DNA of 64,000 nucleotides from Phoenix dactylifera (lineage: Eukaryota; Streptophyta; Magnoliopsida; Arecales; Arecaceae): contig NC_052399.1 in assembly GCF_009389715.1 (NCBI RefSeq), forward strand, positions 22,701,146 to 22,765,145, in the 5' to 3' direction. Below the pieces are notes generated by a model that was not told the origin of the DNA, did no database searches, and worked only from the letters and a program-made list of their open reading frames with translations. Each line of letters starts with the position of its first letter. Position 1 is the stretch's first letter. Position numbers and translations under genes: made by a program. Positions 11,780 to 25,000 of the stretch are shown here, in pieces.

Positions 11780-14099
11780 TCAGCTTGGAGGAATCCCTGG
11801 ATCGGGAACGGCGAGCACGTCTGCGAAGGGTAGGGAGACGGTTGGAGAACCGGCAGGCAATGGCATCGGAGGGGAGTCGAGGAGGGAGACCCCACTCAGG
11901 TCAATTCCGGGGTATTTAGTGGACACCCTTGCCAGGCCTTCATCGAAGCCTAAGGCAAAGGAGTCGGACCCCGCATCCGACATGTCACGGATGAACTCGG
12001 CGGACTGACGATAGGCTTGTACCGCCTGACGCCCGATTTCTGCGCTCTTCTCGGCCAGCGCCGCCTCCGCTCGCTCCGTAATCTGAGCTTTCGCTTCCAT
12101 GACCTTCGCCACAATCCGCTCGTCCGCCTCGGAGGAGACCTTCAGCAGATCGGCCCGAGCCTCCATGTGCTTCGCCTCGGCAGCGATGCGAGCAGCCTCA
12201 GCCTCCTCCAGGCGCGAATGAAGCTCCTGGTTGCTCGCACGAGTCCCCTCCAAGGCCGACTCCAATTCGGCCATCTTGGCTTCAAGAGATCGGGTTCGGT
12301 TGCGGGCGTTGTCGGCCGACTGCTGGGCCTTCTCCCACCTCTCCCGGAAGTCGGCAGCCTTCCGGGACTGCTTTTCGGCTCGCTCCTCCGCCTTCCTGAT
12401 CTCGCTTTCGAGACCCGAGGCAACCTTGAGTTGCTCCTGAGCCTCCAACAGTTGCCTCTCGAGGGCGGCGAAGCCGAGTGCCCGCTCTTCGGCCACCTGG
12501 AGCCTCGTCTCGAGGTCCCTGGTCGTTCTCCCCGCCGTAGCCTGGCCTCCCTCCTCTACAGCTTTCAGTCGGCTCTCGGCCTTCGCCAGGAGCCTCGCCT
12601 GTTCCTCGTGGCTCTCCTCCAGACGGATCATGTACTGGGCGAGCTAAGAGACAGGAAAAATGAGAACGTCAGACGGAGATCAATAGAGCCTATAAATGAC
12701 GAAAGCGACCAAAAGAACACTCACCGACATGAGGCAGACGCAGCTGGCAGCTCCGACTTCAGGGATCCTCATCTGCCGGACCTGCCTACGGTCACCCTCC
12801 AGCAGCACCGTCTCGATGAGGTTTCGGGCGCCGGCGAAAGTGAAGGCCGACCCCGACTTCGCCCCGGAGCCGGACGGTGGTTCTGCGGCCTTACCCTTAC
12901 CCATTGCTTGAGGGAGAGTCATGCCGACCGTGCTCGGGGCGGGGGCCGCGCCAGAAATCGACAGGGTCCCGCTCGGCCGAGGCCTCGGCGCGCCCCTCCT
13001 CGTATCATCCGAGGCCGACCGAGTCGAAGGCCGGACTGGGGACCGACCGCGTCCGACCCGGCCGTCTCGGGCGCGCCCGAATGACACCTCCGGAAAAGCG
13101 GTAGTCTCATCACCGGAGGGCTGATACGGCGTCAACTGTCGGTCCGAGCCCGCGGCGTCCCCCTGATCGGTGGGCCCGGACCCGTCTGTCGGCGTCGGAG
13201 TCGCCTGCTGGCGGGGCTTCTTCGCCGGTGGGACCTCGCTCGGAGGAGTCCGTTTCTTCCTCCGGACCGCTTCCAGTAGGGACGCCCTACTAACAGCCAT
13301 TGCCCTGTCCGACTGCATGACGTCGTCGATTTCTGCAAAAAGAACGAGATGGTTAGAAACTGAGAAACTGATGGAAAGAAGAAACGAAAGAGGAGAAAAG
13401 AGCTAAAAAAGAAGAAGTGATGGCGGGCTCACGGTCGGCGGGGACCGAGCTCAGACCGACGTTCACCAAGGCATCCTCGGAAATAAGGCGAGCCACCGGG
13501 GGGAGCCGGCCCTCGGCAACCAACCCCCTCAAAACGGCGACGCCATCGGACTCCTCCCTTGACAACCTCGATAGGCCGATCGGGGACTTCATCGGCGTCT
13601 CCCAGGTTGTCCCGATTCCCCAAGAGGGATCTACGTCGATGAAAAAGAAACGCTCCTTCCAGCCATGAATGGAGGAAGGAGCCTCCTTGACGAGGCCGCA
13701 CCCTCGCCGCGCCGCAAAGCACCACCACCCTCTGTCCCGGGGGTGGCCGTTCAGGCCGTAGCATTCCCAAAAGACATTCAGGGTGGCGGGAACCTCGTGC
13801 ATGCGGCAGAGAACCTGGAAGGCCGTCAAGGTACGCCATGAGTTCGGCACTAGTTGCGTCGGCGCCACTCTTAAACCTCGAAGCATCTGCACGACTAAGT
13901 CCGAGGGGGGAAAGCGGAACCCAGCCCGAAGGATGTCCTCATTAATGGCGACCTTCCCTGGAGGAGGATGGGACATCCTCTCCTCAGGCCCCGGGAGCGT
14001 AACGTTGCAGGCTTCGGGAAGGTGGTACCGGGCCACGAACCTATCTAGGTCTTCGGGGACCAGCTCCGATTGAATGCGGTCCGCTCTTACTTCGTCCAT
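11780..14099 (-). mobile_element. antisense ORF block of the Tat element
   Basis: Three minus-strand coding blocks lie in order at about 14099-13353, 13318-12680 and 12631-11780. The first resembles the plant 'putative gypsy type transposon' family (Pfam Transposase_28), with cues such as WWCFAARRG and a repeated Trp/Phe pattern. The second is Pro/Ser/Arg-rich with a basic KKPRQQ patch. The third is almost entirely a charged, Ala/Glu/Arg-rich coiled coil. The small gaps between blocks could be introns. Antisense ORFs between integrase and 3' LTR are known in Tat elements such as Grande; their role is unknown. Confidence 0.7.
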
Positions 14100-14624
14100 C
14101 CCTAACGGCCAGAGAATCTACGGTCAGGACGGGGTCAAGAGGGGAGAAGGGACCGGAACGACTGGGGTACACTAATACGAAAGGAGAAAGTACGGAGAGC
14201 CCTAAATTGAAGAGTGGGGCAACTCACCGGAAGGGAAGGAAGAACGGCTCCGATAGCGTCAAAGGAGGAGCGAACGAACAGTCCGACGGCAACGGCAACA
14301 GCACAAGGGAGAAACTCGAGGATGCCTGTGAAGAGAAAGGCCGACTGGGGAGGGCCCCCGGTTAAATAGGCAGAAAGGCGGGTGACGCCTCGGTGACGCC
14401 AGAGGACGTCTGGCTACCGAAGGATCGTTCTCGCCCCAAAGGCGAATCGACGCCATTAAGGAAGGATGTCCGCCGAAATCCGCAGACCGCCAGATCAGCG
14501 ACAACCGCCATACGCCATAAAAAAAAGGGGGCGGAGAGCTCGGAGCGCGCACGCCTTTCCGAGGGATGGCGGCAATCTCGAAGCATCACTCCCTTCACCC
14601 GTTCCCCTCCTGGTTCCAGGCTCG

Positions 14625-14639
14625 GAAGTGGGGGGCTAC
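14625..14639 (+). other. polypurine tract of the Tat element
   Basis: A purine-rich GAAGTGGGGGG stretch directly precedes the 3' LTR, the expected place for the plus-strand primer. Confidence 0.7.
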
Positions 14640-15271
14640 TGTTACGGGGGAACTTAGCCACCATGCCCCACGTGACCGGCACGCGCGCCCAGAAAGACTA
14701 CGGCTGCGTTGCCCCTTGATCCAGCAATCCGACCCCGAGTCGGTTGCCCCTTGATCCAGCAATCCGACCTCGGGTCGGCAATCTCTTGACAACAACAGAC
14801 TGTTCTCCTGAGGCACGCCGCGGCTCCCTGCTCCACTACTCCCTGCAACGGCCGAATCCGGCGCTGCCCCACGATCCCCTGTAACAACCGTACGAAGCGG
14901 AGCTCCACTACGCCCTGCCATGGCCGTACCCGGCGCTGCCCCACGACGCCCTGTAACGGCCATGTCAGTGGCAACCCCATCGTGCCACACGATGACGAAT
15001 CCCCAGAAAAACCCCCCAGCCTGATATATATGGGGCTGGGGGGGAAGGGGGAGGGTAAGCAAGATTCTCCATAGCATCATCTTACCTGCTACCTCTCCTT
15101 CTCCTTCGATTCCCTCTAACTTGATCGTCGGAGGGCCCCCACTACCCCAGTGGTGGTGCGAGGCTTGCTTGCAGGTTTCCCGGCGGAAGGTGGAGCGCAA
15201 CCAAAGCAATTCAAAGGGAACCCCGTTCACACCGCTGTGCCAATCGTTCTCGGTTTGGACCCCCAGCAACA
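14640..15271 (+). repeat. 3' LTR of the Tat element (632 bp)
   Basis: It starts TGTTACGG and ends CAACA, followed by the target duplication GTTTG. It is nearly identical to the 5' LTR but lacks the 69-bp array. Confidence 0.93.
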
Positions 15272-15276
15272 GTTTG

Positions 15277-16016
15277 GTTTGTAGCCTGAAACAGGAACGT
15301 TTTCACAAAATTTTATTTTACATGCTGATTTATCCTAACTTTCGGTGTTAATGGTATATGTTCCACCAAGTGATAATTGTCTATCTTAGGCCACTTTCTG
15401 CTATCATTAGTTTAGGGGTTCAAGGCTATGTTTGATTGGTGTTGCATTACCATGGAACCGAGAAAGAGTTATATATGCAAACAAACAAGCCATGTCAGAG
15501 GATTCATATGAGATTTGTGGATAATAACAAGATATTGGCAAGCAAAGTAACAAGTGAAGATATTAATAATGAACAAAAACAATTAAAGAAGGAAATGCAT
15601 GGACCAATAATCTTTCTTTTTGCTGACAATTTAGCAGCCTTCCATGAAAACCTTTCATATTGTTTTAAAAGGTTCCTGTAAATCATGCTATCACATGATA
15701 CTTGCTGCTGTATTCTAAGCTGCAAGGTCTTCCCCGCATGTTGTGCTATTCTCTCTTACTCTCTTAATATTTTTCAGATACGCAATTGCCTTCTGGTTTT
15801 TAAAAATACGACCAATCAACCTCAAGAATTGATATGAATTGTTGTGGATGCTGAGGCTTGCAGATAAACAAGATGAACTTGCTTTGTTGTGGGAAGAGAA
15901 CTCATATTATTTTGATGTTTTTTATATCAAAATGGATAACTTCATCTGTTCGGATGGTTGATTAGTCACGTCTCAGAGATTGGAACAACATTATTCGTTA
16001 ATAACAGGCAGGCACA
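15277..16016 (+). other. remainder of the putative leader intron before the first coding exon
   Basis: AT-rich, intron-like sequence with no coding signal. Near the end, AATAACAG followed by GCAGGCACA and ATG suggests an acceptor about 10 bases before the start codon. Confidence 0.4.
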
Positions 16017-19000
16017 ATGATCAGCAAACAACTTTTGCTGACTTACTTTTATCTACTTATTTATGTTTGCCTCTCATCTGGAGTTATCTTGTATAACAAG
16101 GTAATACATCTTAATGATGTTTCATCAGTCTTTTTATTTTCTTGCTGCAGCAAATATTTTTAGTATTTCATTTTCATAAGCATATGGATTACTTATAGTT
16201 GTTTACTTTCTGGTGAAATCTGGATTATACTTTCTTTCTTTTCCGCTCTTTTTTTTTTGAAATGTTATTATATTCATTGCCTGGTTGACTTGTACTATAT
16301 TTTTATAAAAAATATTTGTGCTATTTGCTGATTAGATGCTTTTGAAATGTGATGTGCTGCCATTTTTTTCAGTACTCTTTGAGTCAACCAGTATTTTTTT
16401 AATAATTTGCTTCAAATATCTGCTTTAGAGTTCCTGCTTATCAAGAGCTTTTCATAATACCTGGGCTTTTACTTGGAACTGTGTTGGATGGTGCTACTTG
16501 AATAACAAAAATAGTTATATGATGGGTCAATTTTAGGTTATATCACACATCCATGATACTCATGCATTCTATTTAACTACAGGTCATGATTCCTGGGCAC
16601 TCTTTATTGCTCAAATAATCTTTAGATTAGAAGTGCTTCCAAAATTCTAATTAGGGAAATATGGGAAATAGGCACATTTGCCGAAATGAGGAACTACTCT
16701 AGAGGAGTCTAGAGGTTTCACCCCAACCTGAAATTTTCTTAGCCAATCTGGGTTCTATCACTTTCCAAAATTTTCTTACAATTGTACCAAATTTACTCGT
16801 GACAGTTGAATGTAGTGTAAGGTGTTACGGCACTGTTAGGAGATCTGTAGACCCTGAAGAGAATTATGTAACAAAAAAGGCTACTTCTGCGGATGTCTAG
16901 TAAATTACTAATATATGAAAATACAAAAATAACAAAGTCGCTGCTGTTGCTGACTAATTGTAATTCTGATCTAACTGAAATTTTGATTGACTTAGATCAG
17001 TTTATGTACAAACAGTGCTGTAGGATAAAGTTTAAGATTCCATCTTTAGAGTGTGAGATCACTGAAGATGCCTTACTCCACTGTCCTTTTCAATGCCAAA
17101 GAAGAAGACAGCCGATGCTTTATAAAATTTCTTATGGTTCCAAAACTTGGGGTGTTGGCTGGCAAAGTCATATTGGATAGATAGCAATGTTTGGCTCTGT
17201 AATATGATAAACAAAAGCTGTGGTTGTCATATGCAATTGTGTTGTGAATATTCTGGGTTATGTTTTGTGAGCTTCTCTACAAAATCATTTGGTAATGCCT
17301 TTTAGAATGGTTATTATATGATCTGGTAGTTTTTGCGTTTGTCAATCTGATATCCTGCATATTGGACCAGGTATTGTAGAAAAAATGATTACTTTATAGT
17401 CTGCTTTATAAGATCCAGACTTATGGATATCTGAGTAAAACAAGTCTGAGGATATTTTCTATTTTTGTCCTTTTGCAGTGGGTTCTATCTCCAAAATATT
17501 TCAAATTTCCCTTTCCTATCACTCTTACTATGATTCACATGGGATTTTCTGGTGTCGTAGCATTCTTTCTTATTCGTGTTTTTAAGGTATGCTTCTATAA
17601 CTCTTTTGGCTGTCATGCAAACTTCTTTTTTTAATTTTTATTTTTCCGGCTTACATTATTTTTCTGTGTTACTAGCTTATTATTACACCTTCCATTGAAC
17701 CAAAAATTGAATAAATGCATGAGACACAAAATTTATTTTTTCCTAAAATTTATTCCTTTTAAAGATTCAACATTCTAAAGCTTTGACTTCCTCGATGGCA
17801 CATGATATGTTGAAAATACTAGAAAATTAACATTAACCACAATATAGGCTTAGGCAGGTTCACATGACTTGTATATTGCTTCTAGAATGTAGTTAACAAT
17901 AGCAAGGGGAGGTGGTCTAGGGAAGGAGCCATGCGACACTATAACTCACTCATTGGGCGGGAATGTAGATGCACGCAAGATGGAAGTCATCATAACGTAT
18001 TGGTGCTAAAAGAGCATCATACCCCTGTTTTATGAACAGGTCTCTTTTTTTCTAATAATAGGAGCAAGTGGGGCAAATTTTTGTTGTATATAGAAGAGAA
18101 ATCCCAACTTATATGCCTCCTGGCCTAAGTTTTAGCCACGTTTTTCCACATTCACTCATCAACCTCCTAAGCGTCAAGGCCTCTGCCACTTTTTTCTGCC
18201 TCAACGAAAAATCCACCATATCAATCAACAATGAACTTTCTTTATCTATCTATATGATACATCAATCCAAGGTAATTTCTAAGTAGTTCCGTTCACATTA
18301 CAGGAAAGCTGAGTGTAAAACCACTGACGGCACCAGAGGTAGCACTCAACAACTCTTTATAGAGCCAGTCAGCTGGCTGATGGCTTCCTACATGTGAGGC
18401 CTACTTGGAGAGAGTGCCTGCAGGAAAATATCAACAATGCCCTCTGGTTGGTTGGTAGGATATATCTTTTATACAGGGGCTTAGTGGTGGCATACAATTT
18501 ATCAAATAATCATCTTCACCTTTATGATTACTGCCCCTTGGATATGACACATTGTAAAGTTGATAATCGTCATTCACAGGCTTATTACTTGCCTGGTTAA
18601 CTAGCTACATGGAGTTAAATTAGCTGAGGATCTCCAAGTATATAATAGTCATGATTAGGAAACACAAACATCCATAAGAAACTCATCTGTTTGTGCTTTT
18701 AAGAGCCTATTATGGAAGTTTCCAGTGCCTTACATGGTCATGATGGCACTGGAACCTTGAGTGTGATACCAAAAGTAAATGTAGCTAAGGACTAAGGCTA
18801 TGTTTGGTAAAGCTTTTGGAGAGTCAGAAAGCACTTTCTGACCCTCCAAAAGCACTTTTGAATTGCATAGTGGTGTTTGGTAAAAATTTAGAAGCTATTT
18901 TGGCTTTTTTTCCAAAAAAGCTAAAAAAGTCTACTTGGGATAAGTTCTATTTAATGGAGCTTCTTCTTAAAAGCGTTCTCTAGCAAATGTCGGAAAGCTG

Positions 19001-22000
19001 TTTTAGCTTTGATTAAATTTTCATGGCAACCAAAATACATTATAATAATATAATAATACATTACTATATTATATCATATCATATTATTGTATTATAAATA
19101 TAATATTATATTATACTAAAATACTATATGATATTTTATATCATATTATGTTATATTATTATTCTATAGTATGCAATATTATATTACACTATCTTATAAT
19201 AATATTATATTATATTATATTACAATATCATATCACATTATATCATGTTATAATAATGTTTATTATATAATGATATATAATATTACATTGTATTATACTC
19301 TATTGTACAAATATTGTACAATATTTTTTATTGCCATTTTGTCATACCAAATGCGTTTTTCCAGTTTGGTTACCAAACACATGTTAAAATTTCATCGCAT
19401 TTTAGAAATATAGTTACCAAACAACAAACAGGAAACAACTTTTTATAAAAGCTCTACTTCCTAAAAGCTCCAAAAGCTCTACAACCAATTGTAATCCCTG
19501 ACAAGGCCTAAATAATATAAATATTCAAGCTCTTGTTAGATTGGAGGAAGGGTCATCCAAACTTCAAGGATTTAAGGTTTTGAAAATTATTGGGAAATTG
19601 TGAAAGACTAGTCTAAAGCTTAGATTCTCAAAGTAGATGGAAATTTTCTGCATGCTTGTTATTTTATATATGTTTAACCACCATCTCTCAAATATGAAGA
19701 CATGACTATGTGGAAGGGTAATATTGTGGTTTGGGAATAGGAATGCAAAGGATGTTCATTGTTGATGATTTTGGGTAGATGCACAAATTGTTTAGGGTGG
19801 TAACCAGCAGAAGATTAGAAGTATATGTCCGGCAGAGTCATTTTTATGGGTTAACCTAGTCATCAACAAGAAGTTGAAGTTGTGACCATCAGTGATGAAG
19901 TTGCCACCCTCAGAAAAGAAAAGAAACAATCCTTTTGTTATAACTGCGACCTGGTTTGATACATATGAAGTTGGCAATTATACAGATCCTGAAACCCTAC
20001 CATAACTCCTATTTTTATCAGTTTTTTTTCCTGAATACAAAAGAAAGAAAGAAAAGAAAGAAAATGCAGAAAACAGAGCTTGTTGCAGCACTTAAGGTGT
20101 CATAGTCTAAAAGAACATCGTTAGAGGTGTCTAGCCTCTTTTAAAACCAGAACTTATTCTTTCAAGAAACTCATTGATTTAAAAATTAAAGGAACTAGGA
20201 GTCAAGTCCCTGTCAGGACCAAGGACCTCAATCACCTTCATTTAATATATTCAATCACTTCTCCAATTTGGAGCGGAACACCTAAACTAAGCGAACATGC
20301 TGTCTTATTCTCACAAGGACCCAGCCACACTTCTTTCTCCATTTTCCTCATGCTGATTCCATATTAAAGAAAAGGTTTTTTTTGCATATTATTCCTTGAA
20401 ATCTTCTTTATTTGCCTGTAGTCCTTTTTCCTCAAATTACATCCATGAGGAGATATTCCATGAATATTTATGTCAACCATGGTTCATCAGACCAGAAACA
20501 GTTATAGGCAATAAATTATATAATTTAGGGATCAATATGCAAATTTAAATAATTGAGAAATTAACATGCAAACTAAGAAAATTTGAAGCAGTGGTATCCC
20601 CAGGATTCCTGCCCCATATTGGTACTGCAGTCTTCCTTTTACTTTTTTTTTTTGACTTCTATCATTATCGTCGTCGTTATCAGATCATCTTCTCAGTGAT
20701 ATCCATATCTTCTTTTTTTCTCCTTTTTCAGAATTATAGGATCAGTTCCATTGAGACTCAAAAATACTTCCATATATTTTTTCTTAAATCAACAACTTAT
20801 TATTCCTAAGAAAAGGAAGAAAGGCCGCAAATTCAACTTGAATTAAGTCTCCAACATTGATTTATGGGCCGTGATTTAAGAAATCCAACTTTGGATATTA
20901 TAACATGATTCATTAAATAGATGGAAGCGGCTAATTTTGAGTTAAGAAGTCTGTGCAACTATGCAGTCATCAAAAAATGTTGCCTTTGGGCAGATGCCAA
21001 CTGAACCATTTAATGAACTACAAGCAATATTATCGTAACACCACACATATACTTTATGCGGTGATGTAGGCAACCGTATATAACATATTTATCCATGAAA
21101 GATGAGTCAAGACTTTCTCATTGATAGATTTTCTTATTTCGCTATTTGCTTTCAAGTATCCTTGCAAATGCTACACTATTCATTCTTGACATATATGAGC
21201 TTTAATTGTGTCATTTTCTCCATTAACAGTGCCAATTTTTTTTTGTTGTTTGTTCTTTAATATTCATTTCCCCCTGCAGATATAATATATATGTTATCAT
21301 ACTAAATGAGGAGTTCCATATATTTTAACATTAATAAGAAAATAAATATTGTTTTCATCCGGTGTAGAATATTACTATTTAAGATGATAAATATCTCTTT
21401 ATTTACCACATGGACTCGATGCTGTTTTCTGGTGGCTATTTTCAGATATCAATTGCTGTACTGATAACCTAGAATCATGGCAAATTGTTTGCACTTTATA
21501 GGATGCATTCTGCCTCTAAGAACAATAAATTTGACTTTTGTTTGATGGTGACATGATGTGGCTGTACAGGTTGTTGCACCTGTCAAGATGACTTTTCAGA
21601 TGTAAGGGGTCTATTCTGATGTTTTTATTTTTTTTATCTATTCCTCAGTGTATAATTTGTATCTTTTGCAGATATGCAACATGTGTGATTCCCATTAGTG
21701 CGTTCTTTGCATCAAGTCTTTGGTAAACACCTTGGCATCATTGCTCTACTATTTTTATGTCAAATGATAAGTTCGTTTTAAATCCCAAATAATGTTGATT
21801 TGCTCTTAGGTATACTCAATTATATTTCCACACAATAAATATGCAGTAGAATTCATTGTCAATATGATTTCCCTCTCTTAAAACCATTTTTAGAGGTTGT
21901 TCTATTTGCATAGTTGATGAGGCAGAAATTAATGCTTATCTTCTATTTCTCAAGGTCCTGCTTGGTTGAGGGATAAAGTTGGATGAACAGGATCAATCCA

Positions 22001-25000
22001 CTTTTTTTTCCAGTATAATCCACTTTATCCTACCAGATGCCTTTTTTGCTTCTAGAGCTTGCAAAAGTTGGCGGAGGGCAAAATGGAATTTTGGAAAAGT
22101 CTACCTTTTTTGACAAACTTTATGGTAACAATACACATATTCATAACTAGAAAAGCACTTTGCTGTTGGATATGTAATCAAATGTCTAGACTTTTTTTTT
22201 TTATTAAGCTGACATCTATGATTCGCCTATTTAGTTGTTGTAAAGTTGAAGTGCAGACTTTCTTTTATGATGATCAGCGATGTAAAGTTAGGGTATTTGT
22301 TATTGGAGGCAAGTAAACCTTTTGTTTTATATCTTTAGAGTTTCTAACAAAGTATGGTCCACTATCGCAGGTTTGGCAACACAGCTTATTTGCATATATC
22401 AGTCGCTTTTATTCAGATGCTTAAGGCCTTAAGTGAGTCATCTTTTACATACTCCTACACCGGTTTTCCAGTAATCTTATTAAAAGCTACTAATTTTCTA
22501 TATTTTTATGCACATGATCTGTAACAGTGCCTGTGGCAACGTTCCTCGTGGCTGTAATATGTGGCACTGACAAATTAAGGTGTGATGTCTTCTTGAACAT
22601 GGTGCTGGTCAGTGTTGGGGTTGTAATTTCGTCATATGGAGAGATTCACTTTAATGTAATTGGAACAGCTTACCAGGTAACTGGTATATTTGCAGAAGCT
22701 TTAAGGCTGGTCTTAACTCAAGTCCTCCTTCAGCAAAAGGGCTTGACTCTAAATCCTGTCACCAGTCTATATTACATAGCCCCTTGCAGGTATTTTATAT
22801 AGAAGACTCTGTCACTTCTTTTTTTTGTAAGAAAAATCAACTTTAGTTCTCTTTTTAGTTTCTCCTTAAATTTATATGAAAAATTGTCATCTCATCATAT
22901 ATTGTAAAGTTATCACACTTGAATGCCGAGAAAAGAGACAAGATGCAGCTCAATGCAGTTTCAAGTTCTTCTGTGTTGCATAGCTAATTATGGCAGCATT
23001 CATATATTTGATTATGAAAACAGCAATCACAGTTGTTAAAGTTTTTTCTTTTTAAAAATATAATGCAACCAGCTGGCATTTCTTGGCTCTAAGATTGAGT
23101 CTCTGTGATGTTTAACTTTCTATAGAACTACATTTTTGTTACACAATTGTTTTAGCTTCCCTTAGCCACTTTACTCAGAAGAAACTTTTAAGTTGCATGC
23201 TACATTCTTTTCTGTTTTCCTAGTTAGTTTATTTTTGGTAAAAAAGGATGTGGAGAGATTTTTCTTGCAAGGGTAAAGGAGTTGAAAAGAGGCAACCACT
23301 TTGTCAAGTGGAATGGGGTTTGTTGAGTAAAAAGAGAGGCAGGGTAAGGTTCCAGATACATTGGGATCTGAATCTGGCTTTACTGGGGACATCAGCTTGG
23401 GAGATTAAAGTCATTGCTGACAATGAATGGGGGCTTTGTCTAGGCAATTAGGGCCTGATTTTACAAGAGGTTCCCCTCTAGTTTGTCGAAAGGAATCTTG
23501 AAAGATCGAAGAGCTGTTACAATTCAGGTTATCTTTGTGCAGGGAAGGATGGAGGGTTTTTTTGTTGTACAAGGAAGGAGTTTAGAGTGTGGATTCGGAT
23601 GCACTTTGAAGTGGTTTAGGTTAGAATCTTATTTGGACTTAGTTATTTGTTATATTTTGGATTTTATTTTTACCTAATTTGCTGTTTTATTGAGTCTTGG
23701 GAGTCCTTTACGTTAGACTTTGGAGAGAAAGGGTTAGTATTTTCTATTTTCTTGTGATTTTGGTATTTGATATTAGGACAATTTATCTGTCGGGTTTTGG
23801 AGGTCTTATATTAGGAAAAATTAACATCATGTTAGGCCCAGGTGAAGTTATGATAAGGTTTTGTTTTTGGGGTTGTGATTTAACTTGATTTTGATGGCTT
23901 TCTAGATTGAGTTTTAGGAAGATAGAACTTTTGCTATTCTTTATAAGGATCTTATTTGTTTTCTTTATTTTCTTCTTCTTTATCAGGGAGAAAGTCTAGG
24001 GGAGTTGGATTTAGTTACCATCTTTAGCTATGGAAAGAAAGGAGACAGAAGCTGATCGGGTTTTGATAATGTTGAAAGAAACTAAACTTTCTTCCCCCAT
24101 TGTTTCCTCTCTTCTCATCTTCTTTCTTTGGGCAGGAGCCCCAGATCACAAAAACAATTGCCTTGGGGAGCATATACATATAATTGTTCCTTGTGCAGGT
24201 TTTCTGCGCACAAAATTTAAAGATATTTCAGATTTCATATTTTTTTGAGATCTGAAATTTTTATCAGATCCCCACATATAGCAAACTTGACATTTTGGAT
24301 TGAATCTGCATTACCTTTGAAAGCTGAAGGTTGAAGTGCCCAATGTTTGAACATAATCTCAAGCTTGCGGAAAGGATGTCTATGAAATTGGAACAAATCC
24401 AAGTGGGATCAGATCAAAGTTTTGTACAGAACATTCAATCTGGAGTGGGAGAGGTCATGGTGGTTTTTCATAGTCATTCCTAGGATGTAATGGTGGAAAT
24501 GGCTTTAATTCAGAGTCCCTTAGAGCAAAGAGGGACAAAATGGTTTTATGCCTGCTTGTATAAGGAAATCAGGGATGGGAATTCATGGAGTTGGGTCCTG
24601 CTTTATTATTCTAAGATGTTACTCTCTATTGTGAAGTGCAGGGAATAGGGAAATGAGAAGCCAAGGGAAGATTCAAGGTGATGCTTTTCTTCCACAATTG
24701 ATGGATCGTAGAAGTCAAATTTCTGAAAGTGACTTGAAAACCTTAAAACTTAAGGGAAATCCAAGCAATTTCCTAGTTAGTTGTCTGATGGTAGATCCGC
24801 ACCCATACAAGGTCCAAATACTATAATGGTCTTATAGGATGAGTTTAATATATGTTCCTTTTTTTTCAATTTTTTGTATGCTCTTCGTGCTTTATCTCTG
24901 AACCTCTATATTTATATTGGCGCAGTCCCACTTTACTTTATCCTGGCTGGGAGCCATACATATCTTTCCAAAGACTGATTTTGTGCATCTTCAATGCCTT

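Larger units (their letters stand above)
2853..15271 (+). mobile_element. Ty3/Gypsy LTR retrotransposon, Tat lineage, nearly whole layout
   Basis: The element is 12,419 bp. It begins TGTTACGG and ends CAACA, and is flanked by the perfect 5-bp target duplication GTTTG (2848-2852 and 15272-15276). In order it has a 5' LTR, primer-binding site, gag, protease, reverse transcriptase, RNase H, a second archaeal-type RNase H, integrase, a long repeat-rich spacer, an antisense ORF block, a polypurine tract and a 3' LTR. The extra RNase H before integrase, the large spacer and the antisense ORFs are Tat-lineage traits. The LTRs differ at only a handful of sites apart from one repeat-number change, so insertion is probably recent (under about one million years at commonly used plant LTR rates; inference). 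The coding part is split into several frames with roughly two or three breaks, so it is treated as a fossil. Confidence 0.95.
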
